Source: Polymorphobacter multimanifer
Lineage (GTDB): Bacteria > Pseudomonadota > Alphaproteobacteria > Sphingomonadales > Sphingomonadaceae
NCBI RefSeq assembly: GCF_014205635.1
Contig: NZ_JACIIV010000030.1
Location: 1-38,371 of the forward strand
Reading direction: 5' to 3'
DNA length: 38,371 nucleotides
Positions 1 through 7,771 of the stretch are shown piece by piece (the stretch's first letter is position 1; every line of letters begins with the position of its first letter). Below the pieces are notes generated by a model. The model saw only the letters and a program-made list of their open reading frames with translations, searched no databases and was not told where the DNA came from. The translations under genes were made by a program, and so were the position numbers.

Positions 1-2
1 TC

Positions 3-68
3 GATACTGCGCGACTGTCCGGGGCCAATCCCTACAACACCATCCTCGGCGCTGTCTCCGCCGGATAG
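3..68 (+). CDS. Possible C-terminal fragment of a truncated or off-window gene
   Basis: An open frame enters from the left edge and ends at TAG 66-68, giving 21 residues that finish in ILGAVSAG. Codon choice is compatible with the neighbourhood (G/C at most third positions). The fragment is too short to identify, and it lies next to two decayed genes, so it may itself be a remnant. It may equally be a chance open frame. Confidence 0.25.
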   Translation, partial: DTARLSGANPYNTILGAVSAG

Positions 69-142
69 CTCAACGCAGGGGGTGGGTAATTACGGCATCG
101 ATTGCACTTTCATCCATGGCATCGAGTGTAGCGATCGGAATG

Positions 143-440
143 TTACTGAAATCGTGCATGGTTATTCCCTGTTTGACTTGCTGGATCGCTTGCTGTGGCG
201 ATATTCTGCCGTCGACCGGCTGATGCTGCCGCGGCGGATGCTTGATTGTTCGTATCCGCCAGATCTGCTGCGTCCGATGGCCACGTCACCGCCTTGCCAG
301 ACTGGAAATCGGGACTGGCAACCGGATATCCCTGCATGTCGCGCACCCCGGGGCGTCGAAGGGTGGACTGTTCCGCCATTGTTTCAATGCCTTCGCCAAC
401 GCCGAGCCTCGACATATGGCTGTAACGGCCACCATCCACG
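143..440 (-). pseudogene. Remnant of an EAL-domain (cyclic-di-GMP phosphodiesterase) C-terminus
   Basis: On the minus strand, reading down from about 432, one frame gives VAVTAI and then a second frame continues from about 418 with MSRLGVGEGIET-EQ, LRRPGV, MQGY and ASP. This is the order seen near the C-terminus of EAL domains, where an AEGIET/EQ segment is followed by an LR-LG- stretch and a QGY-F-RP end. The switch of frame near 417 and the absence of the upstream catalytic EAL part indicate a broken piece, not a working gene. It ends at a stop at 143-145. The family is recognised from motif order only; no alignment was run. The adjoining remnant starts at almost the same base on the other strand, so a recombination junction probably lies at about 430-440. 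Confidence 0.55.
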
Positions 441-770
441 TTCGGTAAGGTAGATTTGCCTCCGCTGCCGATCTGGGTTTTCGCTCTGCTCCCGTCGATC
501 CTGAGCTTCTCCCTGTATCGGTCTGCTGCATGCGCCACGCGCGACTTCGCGGTTTCCTCACCCCGTTTGCTGTGGCTGGCAGCGGGTCCTTCGGCAGCCG
601 CCGTGGTGCTGATCGGCGGCGGGCCGGCCTTTGCGCTTCGGGAAGGGAAGGGCGCTTCGCGCGAAGCGGCGCTGGTGCAGACCAGCTTCATCGCGCTCGC
701 CGCAGCTACCGTGCCGCATACGCTCATTGCCGCGCAGGTCGGCGACAAACGGCGGCGGGCAGGATTTCAT
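432..770 (+). pseudogene. Remnant resembling a Brp/Blh beta-carotene 15,15'-dioxygenase C-terminus
   Basis: One plus-strand frame gives PPLPIW--ALLPSILSFSLY and, about 180 bases on, FIALAAATVPHTLIA. Between them a second frame gives CCMRHARLRGFL (about 522-560). Brp/Blh proteins, membrane enzymes that split beta-carotene into two retinals, end with a membrane helix, an SF-YF--WH--RHL segment and a final FIGLAALTVPHMLL-like segment. The order and spacing here match if frameshifts near 520 and 560 are allowed. The first two-thirds of the enzyme are absent and no start codon with a ribosome site is visible, so I call a pseudogene. In a living bacterium Blh would supply retinal for a rhodopsin; no rhodopsin gene is in this window. 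Confidence 0.5.
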
Positions 771-824
771 CCTTCAAGGAGGCCGGGTGGACAGGCCTTG
801 TTGCTTCGCATTGCTTGGCCGGGT

Positions 825-1937
825 TCAGCGCCCGGCATGCGCAGAAACGGCACTGCCCCCAAAGATCACTGCCTTGCGTGCCGGCGCGCTGAACAGATTG
901 TACAGCAGCGAGGTGGGAGGCGCACTCGCAGCGTCGAGAGCAGCAAGGTGCTCGTCGGTCAGGCGAAGATCGGTGGCAATGATGTTGTCGCGGATCTGGG
1001 CGACCCGGCTGACGCCCATGAGCGCCGTATCGACGCTCGGCCGTGACAGCACCCAGGCCAGTGCCACGCGTGCAGGCGGCTCGCCGATCTCGCTGGCGAT
1101 GGTTCGCAACGCCTCTACGATGTCCCAGTTGCGCGCGGTGAACAATGTGTCGCCGAAGGGGTTTGCGCCGCCGAGACGTTTGTCGGCAACGGGTCTCCGG
1201 CCGCTGCTGCCGGCGTCGCTTGGCAGGCCGCCGGCGCGCGGGGCGCTGGCCTCGACAGCCGCACGGTCGTATTTTCCGGTCAGCAACCCATAAGCAAGCG
1301 GGCTCCACGGCATCATGCTCAAGCCGGAGTCGCGCGCCAGTGGCACATGCTCGGCCTCGACTTCGCGGCTGACCAGGGAATAGAAATATTGAAGGGCTAT
1401 CGGTCCCGGCATGCCACGCTCGGTCGCCAAAGTCGCGAGCCTTGCCGCATACCAGGCCGGCGCATTGGATATGCCCCAGTACCGGATCTTCCCCTGGCGA
1501 ACCAGACCGGCCATGGTTTCCACCAGCTCCTCGGCAGGCGTCACCGAATCCCAGACGTGGATCCAGTAGAGATCGATATAGTCGGTGCCGAGGCGGCGCA
1601 ACGAGCCTTCCAGCGCAGTGTGGATGTGCTTGGCGCCATTGCCGCCCGCGTGCGGGCCGGCACCGCTCGCAAAACCGGATTTCGTGGCGATCACGAGCTG
1701 GTCCCTGAGCCCGCGATCGGCGATGATCGCGCCGAGCATCTCCTCGCCGCGCCCGCCGGCATAGACATCGGCGGTGTCGACGACGTTGCCGCCGGCCTCG
1801 ACATAGGCGTTGAAGACGTCTTCGGCCTCCGGGCGATCCATGCCCCATCGTGCGACCCCGAACGTCATCGTGCCGAGCACCAGCGGACTGACGATCAGGC
1901 CGGAACGGCCGAGGGTGCGATAATCGTCGAGCGCCAT
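825..1937 (-). CDS. Aldo/keto reductase, NADPH-dependent oxidoreductase
   Basis: This 370-residue protein is a cytoplasmic TIM-barrel oxidoreductase that should reduce aldehydes or ketones with NADPH. The substrate is unknown. The catalytic tetrad is visible: Asp54 and Tyr59 in DTADVY, Lys86 in ATKSGF and His127 in YWIHVWD. The WGISN and SPLAYGLLTGKY segments are typical of the YajO/YakC-like branch. I chose the start at 1937 (MALDDYRTLG) because family members begin about there; a longer reading to 2039 would add 34 unusual residues and run through the TetR promoter. It is divergent from the TetR gene at 2020 with about 80 bases between them, so it is the probable target of that regulator. 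The 3' end abuts the decayed DNA on the left. Confidence 0.93.
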   Translation of the reverse strand: MALDDYRTLGRSGLIVSPLVLGTMTFGVARWGMDRPEAEDVFNAYVEAGGNVVDTADVYAGGRGEEMLGAIIADRGLRDQLVIATKSGFASGAGPHAGGNGAKHIHTALEGSLRRLGTDYIDLYWIHVWDSVTPAEELVETMAGLVRQGKIRYWGISNAPAWYAARLATLATERGMPGPIALQYFYSLVSREVEAEHVPLARDSGLSMMPWSPLAYGLLTGKYDRAAVEASAPRAGGLPSDAGSSGRRPVADKRLGGANPFGDTLFTARNWDIVEALRTIASEIGEPPARVALAWVLSRPSVDTALMGVSRVAQIRDNIIATDLRLTDEHLAALDAASAPPTSLLYNLFSAPARKAVIFGGSAVSAHAGR

Positions 1938-2007
1938 GGGAACACTTTCATAGTGGTCAATACAGAATAGCCTTGAAGACCAATTGCGGTCAGCCGTCAA
2001 GGCATAT

Positions 2008-2021
2008 ATAGCAATCGCTAT
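2008..2021. promoter_or_regulatory. Candidate TetR operator (inverted repeat)
   Basis: The sequence ATAGC-AATC-GCTAT is an inverted repeat with 5-bp arms, embedded in AT-rich DNA (TATATA just before it) in an otherwise GC-rich region. It overlaps the preferred ATG of the TetR gene at 2020 and lies in the divergent gap to the aldo/keto reductase. TetR-family repressors commonly bind such sites between themselves and a divergent target. Binding is inferred from position and symmetry only. Confidence 0.45.
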
Positions 2022-2646
2022 GGAATTGCCCGAGCACAAGCCTGCAGCCAGACGGCGTATCGGACGCCCACTATCCTTCGATCGCGAAACCGCGCTCGAC
2101 GCTGCTATGCGGCTTTTCTGGCGGCATGGTTATGAAGCGACATCGATCGCCGACCTTACGCGCACCATGGGGATCTCACCGCCGAGCCTCTATACGGCGT
2201 TCGGCGACAAGCGGAGCTTGTTCCGGGAGGCGGTCCATCGTTACCTCGGCGGTGTGGCGGCGGTCGTCCAGACGATCGACCGTGCTGAAACCGCCCGCGA
2301 TGCCGCGCGTGACCTTCTGACTGCTGCTGCCTTGGGCGACACCGGTGAGGACACCCCCCCGGGCTGCCTGCTGGCAAGCTCGATTGTCAGCAGTTCGGAG
2401 AGTGCCGAAGACGTTCGCGAGGAGCTTGCAGCGATCCGGCGCGCCATCGAAGCCGCATTGAAAGAGCGGATCGAGCGCGATGTGCGCGCCGGTGTGCTGC
2501 CCGCCGATTTTGACGCTGACATGATGGCGGGGTTGGTGTTCGCCGTTGTGCAGGGAATGTCGACGCAGGCAAAGGATGGCGCCTGCCGCGACAAGCTGCT
2601 GAAGATCGTTGATGGCGCCATGCTCGGTTGGCCGACACAACAATAG
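2020..2646 (+). CDS. TetR/AcrR family transcriptional regulator
   Basis: This 208-residue DNA-binding repressor has the TetR helix-turn-helix at about residues 22-68, with the features RETALDAAMRLFWRHGYEAT, SIADLTRTMGIS and SLYTAFGDKRSLF. The C-terminal ligand domain has a G-CLLASS segment and a final alpha-helical stretch, like the group annotated with TetR_C_33-like domains. I prefer the ATG at 2020 over the ATG at 1984, because the earlier one would put the candidate operator and AT-rich promoter inside the gene. It likely represses itself and the divergent aldo/keto reductase; the inducer is unknown. Confidence 0.93.
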   Translation: MELPEHKPAARRRIGRPLSFDRETALDAAMRLFWRHGYEATSIADLTRTMGISPPSLYTAFGDKRSLFREAVHRYLGGVAAVVQTIDRAETARDAARDLLTAAALGDTGEDTPPGCLLASSIVSSSESAEDVREELAAIRRAIEAALKERIERDVRAGVLPADFDADMMAGLVFAVVQGMSTQAKDGACRDKLLKIVDGAMLGWPTQQ

Positions 2647-2705
2647 CCAGTTTGAGGCATAGGGTCGCGCTCACTTTGCGGAAGACCGGTAATCGACGGC
2701 GGCAA

Positions 2706-4934
2706 TCATCGGAAGGGTGATCTGAACGCGGGCAGGATCGACGCGAAATCGTCAGTCCAGGGCGGCGAGCGCCCAGGGTCGCGGAGCGACTGCCAGTCGT
2801 CCGGCACATCGCCCGTGGCCGCAACCACCTGTTCCATCCGGGCCGGCGTACGCGTCAGCGCGATCCAGATCGACCGGGTATCGGCCTCACCAGGCCTCGC
2901 CACCCGCCCTGGCTGGTGCCGCCGGACCCGCGCCGTCCAGCCCCCGGCGCGCGCAATCGCGGCAACGACCGGCTCGAGGTCGAGGTAGCGGTTGGAAATG
3001 TGGAGCAGCAGCACGCCATCGGGCCCGAGCACGCGCGAATAGACACGAAACGCCTCGGTCGTCATCAGGTGGAGCGGGATCGCATCGGACGAGAAGGCAT
3101 CCACGGCGAGCATGTCGAGGCTGCCGAGCGCCTCCCGCGCGAGCATCAGCCGGGCATCGCCGATGACGATACGCAAGCCGGGAGCGCAGTCCTCGACATA
3201 GGTGAACAGGTGGCGGTCGCGCGCTATGCGGACCATCGCCGGGTCGATCTCGAACGCGGTCCACCGCTGCCCTGGCCGCGCATAACAGGCCAGGGTTCCC
3301 GAACCCAGGCCGACAAACGCCATCCGCGCCGGCGCCGCAAACAGACGCGGCGCGGCGGCAAAGACCCGCCCCACGCCGGAGCCGGGGGAATAATAGCTCG
3401 TCGGTCGCGTGGTCTTGCCGGCCACGAGTGACTGCACCCCATGCAGCGTCGTACCGTGCTGCAGCTGCCGGACCTGGCGAGTTTTTGAATCGCGCACAGT
3501 GTAGATGCCGAAAAAGCTGCGGATCCGCTCGACCGGCGCCGCGGCAGGATCGAGCTGCTTCCAGCCGCCCAGCATCATCATCAGCATCAGGAACGCCCAG
3601 GCAAACCATGGCGGGCGACCGATCGAGACGACAGCCAGGGCCATGATGAAGACCATCGCCACCAGCAAGGCATCTGGCTGCCCGGTCAGCCACATCGCGC
3701 CCGCAAGTGAAACGGCCAAGGCCAGTGGCGGCACCAGCCAGCGCATTGCGGCGCCGCCCCGGCCCGACCACAGCCGGTCCGTCCAGCCCGCCACCGGCGA
3801 AGCCGGCAGCAGCAGCGCGGCGGCGACAAGCAGCAGCGGATGTTCATAGCCCCAGTCGAACACAAGCGGCGCGACCAACGCACAGAACAGCCCACCGAGC
3901 GCGCCGCCGAAGGAGATCCAAAGATAATATTCCGTAAGATTGCCGGCGTCGGGTCGCTCGGCGGCCAGCGTGCCGTGCAGCGCGAGGGCGATGACGAAGA
4001 GCAGCACGACGCCCGAGACAGTGTAGAAGATGACCGCCGCGCTGGCGGTGACGAAGGCCAGGCTGCCGAGCAGCAGAAGCAGCGGCGGTGCGGCGCCGAC
4101 GGCAATCCGCGTCATGCGAACGCCGCCCGCACCGAAGGCGATGATGAAGCTGAGCAGATACACCGCCAGCGGGATCACCCATAGCAGCGGCATCGCCATG
4201 ATGTCGGTGGTGAGGTGCGATGTCGTCGACAGCAGGAGCCCCGACGGCACCAGCGCGAGCAGCGTCCAGCGCAGGCGCTGCTTCCCGGTAATCGCGCCGC
4301 CACGGGCCGCGACCACAGCCCCCGGTCGCCGCAGTGCCGCCCGGCCGGCCAACGCGACGAGCAGGAGCAGGATGGCGAAACCGGCGGACCATGCCCAGCT
4401 TTGGGCAGCCAGCCGCGTTCCGGGCTCGATGAGCAGCGGATAGGCGACAAGCGCCGCAAGGCTTCCGGTGTTCGAGGCGGCGTAAAGGAAGAAGGGCGCG
4501 TCCGCCGACGGGTCGTCGCTGCGGGCGAACCAGGCCTGCATCAGTGGCGCCTGCGCCGAGACAACGAGAAACACCGGCCCTATCGAGACCGCCAGCAGGG
4601 CAAGCAGCCACAGCGCCGGCGGCGTCGTCCCCGGGTCGGGCAACCAGGTTGCCGCGGCAACCGGCAGGGTCAGCCCCGCAAGCACGAACAGCGTGAGATG
4701 CACGGCGATCTGCTGCCGCAGTGGCAGACGCTGGAGGGCATGGGCATAGAGATAGCCGCCGAGCAGCACCGATTGGTAGAACAGCATCGCGACGTTCCAT
4801 ACCGACGACGACCCCCCGAGACGCGGCAACACCATGCGCGCGAACATCGGCTGGATGAGGAACAACAGGAAGCTGCCGACGAGCACGGTGGCGACGAACA
4901 GCGGACGGAGCATGGCGGCAGTCATCCGCTCCAT
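2706..4934 (-). CDS. Membrane protein fused to spermidine-synthase-like (SAM-fold) domain
   Basis: This 742-residue protein has two halves. About residues 8-470 form many hydrophobic helices of transporter-like character, beginning with the typical segment LFLIQPMFARMVLPRLGGSS. About 500-720 resemble the Rossmann fold of spermidine synthases, with GLGSGTLACYA (nucleotide-binding loop), FEIDPAMVRIAR (acidic residue after strand 2) and DMLAVDAFSSDAIP-HL-T-EAF. Such fused MFS/spermidine-synthase-like proteins are widespread, but their reaction is not established. I see no polyamine genes next to it, although an agmatine pathway lies 15 kb away. It is convergent with tetR and separated by a 208-base gap from the sigma-factor gene. 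Confidence 0.85.
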   Translation of the reverse strand: MERMTAAMLRPLFVATVLVGSFLLFLIQPMFARMVLPRLGGSSSVWNVAMLFYQSVLLGGYLYAHALQRLPLRQQIAVHLTLFVLAGLTLPVAAATWLPDPGTTPPALWLLALLAVSIGPVFLVVSAQAPLMQAWFARSDDPSADAPFFLYAASNTGSLAALVAYPLLIEPGTRLAAQSWAWSAGFAILLLLVALAGRAALRRPGAVVAARGGAITGKQRLRWTLLALVPSGLLLSTTSHLTTDIMAMPLLWVIPLAVYLLSFIIAFGAGGVRMTRIAVGAAPPLLLLLGSLAFVTASAAVIFYTVSGVVLLFVIALALHGTLAAERPDAGNLTEYYLWISFGGALGGLFCALVAPLVFDWGYEHPLLLVAAALLLPASPVAGWTDRLWSGRGGAAMRWLVPPLALAVSLAGAMWLTGQPDALLVAMVFIMALAVVSIGRPPWFAWAFLMLMMMLGGWKQLDPAAAPVERIRSFFGIYTVRDSKTRQVRQLQHGTTLHGVQSLVAGKTTRPTSYYSPGSGVGRVFAAAPRLFAAPARMAFVGLGSGTLACYARPGQRWTAFEIDPAMVRIARDRHLFTYVEDCAPGLRIVIGDARLMLAREALGSLDMLAVDAFSSDAIPLHLMTTEAFRVYSRVLGPDGVLLLHISNRYLDLEPVVAAIARAGGWTARVRRHQPGRVARPGEADTRSIWIALTRTPARMEQVVAATGDVPDDWQSLRDPGRSPPWTDDFASILPAFRSPFR

Positions 4935-5049
4935 CTTGCACCGCCGCGCCGGGGCCGCAATTGCCGATTGTACAACTCGTCAGGTCCGCCCGACTCGACG
5001 GCATCCGCGGCTCGGTCAGAAGTCCGGGTTCATCACAGTTGCGTCACAG

Positions 5050-5073
5050 GCCAGTGCCAGCGCCAGTGCCAGT
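5050..5073 (+). repeat. Four tandem GCCAGY hexamers
   Basis: The gap between the fused membrane gene and the sigma-factor gene contains four consecutive copies of GCCAGT or GCCAGC. The rest of the gap (4935-5142) holds no gene that I can support and presumably carries two divergent promoters. The repeat could be slippage-prone, but no function is visible. Confidence 0.6.
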
Positions 5074-5142
5074 GACAATAAGCGCAGCAGGCTGGCGCGC
5101 GACCGTGTTGCTTATCGATAGCCCCCGTGTCTACATCAGAGG

Positions 5143-5646
5143 ATGCAGGATGATATGGCGGCCAGTTTTCCGGACGTTGTCAGGCGGTTTTCTCCGATGA
5201 TTGCCCGGATCGCCTTTACCTTCGAAGCCAATGCTGCCGACCGGCAGGACCTGCAGCAGGACATGTTGCTCGCCGTATGGAGGGCGCTGCCGGCGTTCCG
5301 CGGCGAGGCCTCGCTGAAAACATTTGTGGCCAGCATCGCGCAACGTCGTGCGGTGTCGCATGTCCAGAAAGCGGCGCGGGCACCGCGGACGAGCGAGCTC
5401 GATGACATGATTGTTGCTGGCGGGGCAGATCAGGAGGAGACGGCAATTCGCCGCGACATGCAGCGAAGGCTGACCGAGGCGCTGCGGTCGCTGCCGGTAA
5501 CCCAGCGCGAAGCAGCAGTATTGTTGCTGGAGGGCTTCAATTATACTGAGATCGGGACCATACTCGGGGTCTCGGCCAACGCAGCGACCCTGCGCTGCCA
5601 GCGCGCCCGGCAGAGCCTGCAGACGGCGATGGAGGAGGCAGCGTGA
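5143..5646 (+). CDS. ECF-type RNA polymerase sigma factor
   Basis: This 167-residue protein has only regions 2 and 4 of sigma-70, as in extracytoplasmic-function sigma factors. Region 2 covers about residues 10-75 (DRQDLQQDMLLAVWRALPAF, then LKTFVASIAQRRAVSHV). Region 4 covers about 100-160 (LRSLPVTQREAAVLLLEGFN, YTEIGTILGVSANAATLRCQ). It would redirect RNA polymerase to a small regulon. An in-frame ATG at 5155 is an alternative start with a better-placed purine-rich site. The stop overlaps the GTG of the next gene, so the two are translated together and the partner is a candidate anti-sigma factor. Whether the peptide locus 230 bases further on belongs to its regulon cannot be seen from the sequence. 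Confidence 0.92.
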   Translation: MQDDMAASFPDVVRRFSPMIARIAFTFEANAADRQDLQQDMLLAVWRALPAFRGEASLKTFVASIAQRRAVSHVQKAARAPRTSELDDMIVAGGADQEETAIRRDMQRRLTEALRSLPVTQREAAVLLLEGFNYTEIGTILGVSANAATLRCQRARQSLQTAMEEAA

Positions 5647-6278
5647 ACGATGATTTCGATGCCTTGAAAGAAAGCTGGGTGGCGCTGGGCTCCGAAGACG
5701 CGGTGAGCGAGGGACAGCAGCTATCGCGCCGGGCAATCCGGAGAGTTCGTATCCGCGAAATCTTCGAGATGGTGCTGACTGTTGTCGTCAGTGTCTATGT
5801 CGCAGTGCGGGCGGCGGCCGACCCGCACCCGGAGTCGATCATGCTGGCGGCGGGAATTATCGGATTGCTGGGATGGACGTCGATCCACCGGTACCGGCAG
5901 AGTCGGGGGCGGTGGCGCGATACCGGCGCCGAGCGGATGGCATTCCTGGAGCGCGAAATGCTGTTCACACGTATCGACCTGCGCCGAGCCTTGCTGAGTA
6001 TTGCCGCGATCGTGCCGCTGTTCGGACTGGCGCTTTTGTTTGGGCAGCGACAAGCGATGATGCTGGGCGCCGCCAACGGGATCGTGGAGCCGGTAGCGAG
6101 GCTCCTCGACGAGCCTGGTGGCAAGGCAGCGGCTCTGGCGCTTTTGCTGCTCCTGCTCTTCCATCTCGTGCGGTCCGCGCTTGTCAGTCGGCGGGCGCTG
6201 ATCCACCTCCGGGCGATGTCCGACGAGTATCGTCGCGAGGCCGAGCGTGACCGGATCGGCGACGTCTCGCGCCGCTGA
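5643..6278 (+). CDS. Four-helix membrane protein coupled to the ECF sigma factor (possible anti-sigma)
   Basis: This 211-residue protein starts at GTG 5643, overlapping the sigma-factor stop (GTGA). The N-terminus (about 1-35) is soluble, with an FDALKESWVALG segment. It is followed by hydrophobic stretches at about 38-58, 62-80, 108-130 and 155-178, and a charged C-terminal tail. I recognise no catalytic motif. A soluble N-terminus plus membrane helices, encoded directly behind an ECF factor, fits a membrane-held anti-sigma protein, but the usual zinc-binding HxxxCxxC motif is absent. The role is therefore inferred from context alone. Confidence 0.75.
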   Translation: MNDDFDALKESWVALGSEDAVSEGQQLSRRAIRRVRIREIFEMVLTVVVSVYVAVRAAADPHPESIMLAAGIIGLLGWTSIHRYRQSRGRWRDTGAERMAFLEREMLFTRIDLRRALLSIAAIVPLFGLALLFGQRQAMMLGAANGIVEPVARLLDEPGGKAAALALLLLLLFHLVRSALVSRRALIHLRAMSDEYRREAERDRIGDVSRR

Positions 6279-6299
6279 GGCGCGATTGTCCTGGCAGAT

Positions 6300-6327
6300 A
6301 CCACGCCAGAATAATTATTTTCGTGGT
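6300..6327 (+). terminator. Possible terminator hairpin after the sigma-factor operon
   Basis: The arms ACCACG and CGTGGT (6300-6305, 6322-6327) flank a 16-base AT-rich loop. They lie about 20 bases after the stop of the membrane protein. The hairpin is short and no T-run follows it, so this is a weak call. The rest of 6328-6507 is relatively AT-rich leader and promoter DNA for the first small peptide gene; I see no clear -35/-10 pair there. Confidence 0.25.
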
Positions 6328-6507
6328 GCCGACAGAAACCGAAAAACTGCGTGACTAATCTATTCGACGGCGATGGTGCCGTTGAAGCAGATGGTCTCCA
6401 TCAAAGATTGCAAGTCTGTTCAAGGCATTGTCATCGAACAATCGTTCACGACGGATGACGATACGCGAAGTCTTGTGTCGAAAACTTGGGGATCGAAAGG
6501 ATTTACC

Positions 6508-6633
6508 ATGATCCGTATCGATGAGCTTGAAGAACTCGACACCGTTGTCGGCCTGTTCGGCACGACATTGTGCGATGACGTCGGTGGACCGCCCTGTGTT
6601 GCAGTGATTGTCGGCATCATCGTTTCCAACTGA
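6508..6633 (+). CDS. Short peptide P1, probable precursor of an exported peptide
   Basis: This 41-residue peptide has an acidic N-terminal half (IRIDELEELD) and a hydrophobic end. Gly26-Gly27 is followed by a 14-residue tail rich in Val and Ile; Cys22 and Cys30 bracket the Gly-Gly. A GAAAGG ribosome site lies 7 bases before the ATG at 6508. The frame stays open back to 6373, but the N-terminal pattern resembles peptides P2 and P3 only if translation starts at 6508, which is why I chose it. It precedes the first A-B gene pair and is separated from it by a GC-rich hairpin. An acidic leader plus a short hydrophobic core after Gly-Gly is the general plan of bacteriocin and RiPP precursors. That assignment is inference; I know no named family that it matches. 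Confidence 0.65.
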   Translation: MIRIDELEELDTVVGLFGTTLCDDVGGPPCVAVIVGIIVSN

Positions 6634-6704
6634 GGTAATTTTCTCGGCGCCGGAATCGCGCCACGTCCACCGATACCAACAGCAGGAGCAGGTCACCGGA
6701 TCGA

Positions 6705-6725
6705 CGGCCGGGCGCAAGCCGGCCG
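6705..6725 (+). promoter_or_regulatory. GC-rich hairpin between P1 and A1
   Basis: CGGCCGG and CCGGCCG form a perfect 7-bp stem around a 7-base loop in the 163-base gap between the peptide and the first A gene. There is no T-run, so it is not a classical terminator. It may stabilise the upstream peptide message or reduce read-through. A similar, stronger hairpin occupies the equivalent place before A2. Confidence 0.5.
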
Positions 6726-6796
6726 CCGACCGGCGGCGGCGTCGCGTTGCCGGTGCGGCGGCGGAATGACGGGGTCTGCCCCCAGGGGAGAGTGCA

Positions 6797-7771
6797 ATGA
6801 TCGCCAGTGCGGAACTTCGGCAATGGCTGGACAGCAGCAGCGCCCAGAAAATGACCGGTCGGCGTACCGTGCAACTGGCGCAGGCGTGGGAAGCGAGCTC
6901 CGCGGTGCTGGCGTTGCGCGCTGCGCTGGCGGAATGTCCGGAAACGATTGCGGCCGTTCGGGAAGCGTTGGCGGACACGCTCGCCGACACAGGCTGGGTG
7001 GCAGGGCTGCTGGCGATGTTGCGCCGCGAACTGGCCGTCGACGCCTTTGTACAACTGCCGTTTCGGCCCATGCCCAATGCCATCGGTGACGGCCTTCTGC
7101 TGCTGACGCACCCGCTTGCCAATGTGTCGCTGGTCGTTGTGGACGCGGCGCGTCTGGCCGAGAAGAAGCGGCTGGGTGGACACGGAAAGTCAATCCGGTT
7201 CTCGGGTCGCTGCATGGTCGGTTCGGTCGTCCGCGGATCGGCAACGATCCGCCGCTATGCAGGGGATGCGCCAGGCCTGGACTGGCGGGCCGCCGAGGCG
7301 CCGCCCTGCCGCATCGGCGGCACCGAGTGCTGGGAAGTCGGAACGGTGTTCACCATCGACGGCCGTAGCGAGGCCTACAGCTTCCTCGAAGCCAGTCCCG
7401 ACTTTGTTTTCGTGCAGTGCGAGATCGTCTGCGAAGCGGCGCCGCTGTCTATCGAATATGATGCCGAGACCTGCCGGCTGCTGGGGGCGAGCACCACCGA
7501 TGCGCAGGCATCGCGCGCGATGATGATGCTGTCGTGCCTCGCAACGCTGGGCTTGTCCGATCCCGAGACGGCTTTCGACCGGGGACTCGAAAGCCGGTAC
7601 TTTCATGTCCGCTGGCACGCCATGCGCGAGTATCTCGCGATACGGCCGGCACTGGCATGGGACGCGATGGCTCGCATGGCGGCGGACGACCCGCACCCCG
7701 ATATCCGCAGTGCGGCTGCGCGGGCGATGGCAGGTCGTACGAACGAAGGGCCTGCCCCATGCCACGCGTGA
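6797..7771 (+). CDS. Peptide-cluster protein A1 (HEAT-like C-terminus)
   Basis: This 324-residue protein has no signal peptide or membrane helix, so it should be cytoplasmic. It is a paralogue of A2 at 9173. Both share a central stretch KSIRFSG...RG (KRSVSFSG...RG in A2) and, at exactly residues 271-278, the motif VRWHAxRE. This motif begins a pair of helical repeats ending in ADDPHPDIRSAAARAMA. The repeats look like HEAT or PBS-lyase-type repeats, which usually mediate protein contacts. The first 90 residues are alpha-helical and Ala/Leu-rich. A GGGGAGA ribosome site precedes the ATG. The gene overlaps B1 by 13 bases, implying coupled synthesis and perhaps a complex. I recognise no catalytic site; it could be a scaffold, a peptide-recognition partner or an unknown enzyme. 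Confidence 0.8.
   Translation: MIASAELRQWLDSSSAQKMTGRRTVQLAQAWEASSAVLALRAALAECPETIAAVREALADTLADTGWVAGLLAMLRRELAVDAFVQLPFRPMPNAIGDGLLLLTHPLANVSLVVVDAARLAEKKRLGGHGKSIRFSGRCMVGSVVRGSATIRRYAGDAPGLDWRAAEAPPCRIGGTECWEVGTVFTIDGRSEAYSFLEASPDFVFVQCEIVCEAAPLSIEYDAETCRLLGASTTDAQASRAMMMLSCLATLGLSDPETAFDRGLESRYFHVRWHAMREYLAIRPALAWDAMARMAADDPHPDIRSAAARAMAGRTNEGPAPCHA

Noticed and set aside
724-1848. A 374-codon minus-strand frame overlapping the aldo/keto reductase
   Set aside because: It is Arg-rich and lacks motifs, while the reductase frame carries the full catalytic tetrad.
5050-5073. CRISPR-like array in the short tandem repeat
   Set aside because: The hexamers are contiguous with no spacers; this is a simple tandem repeat.
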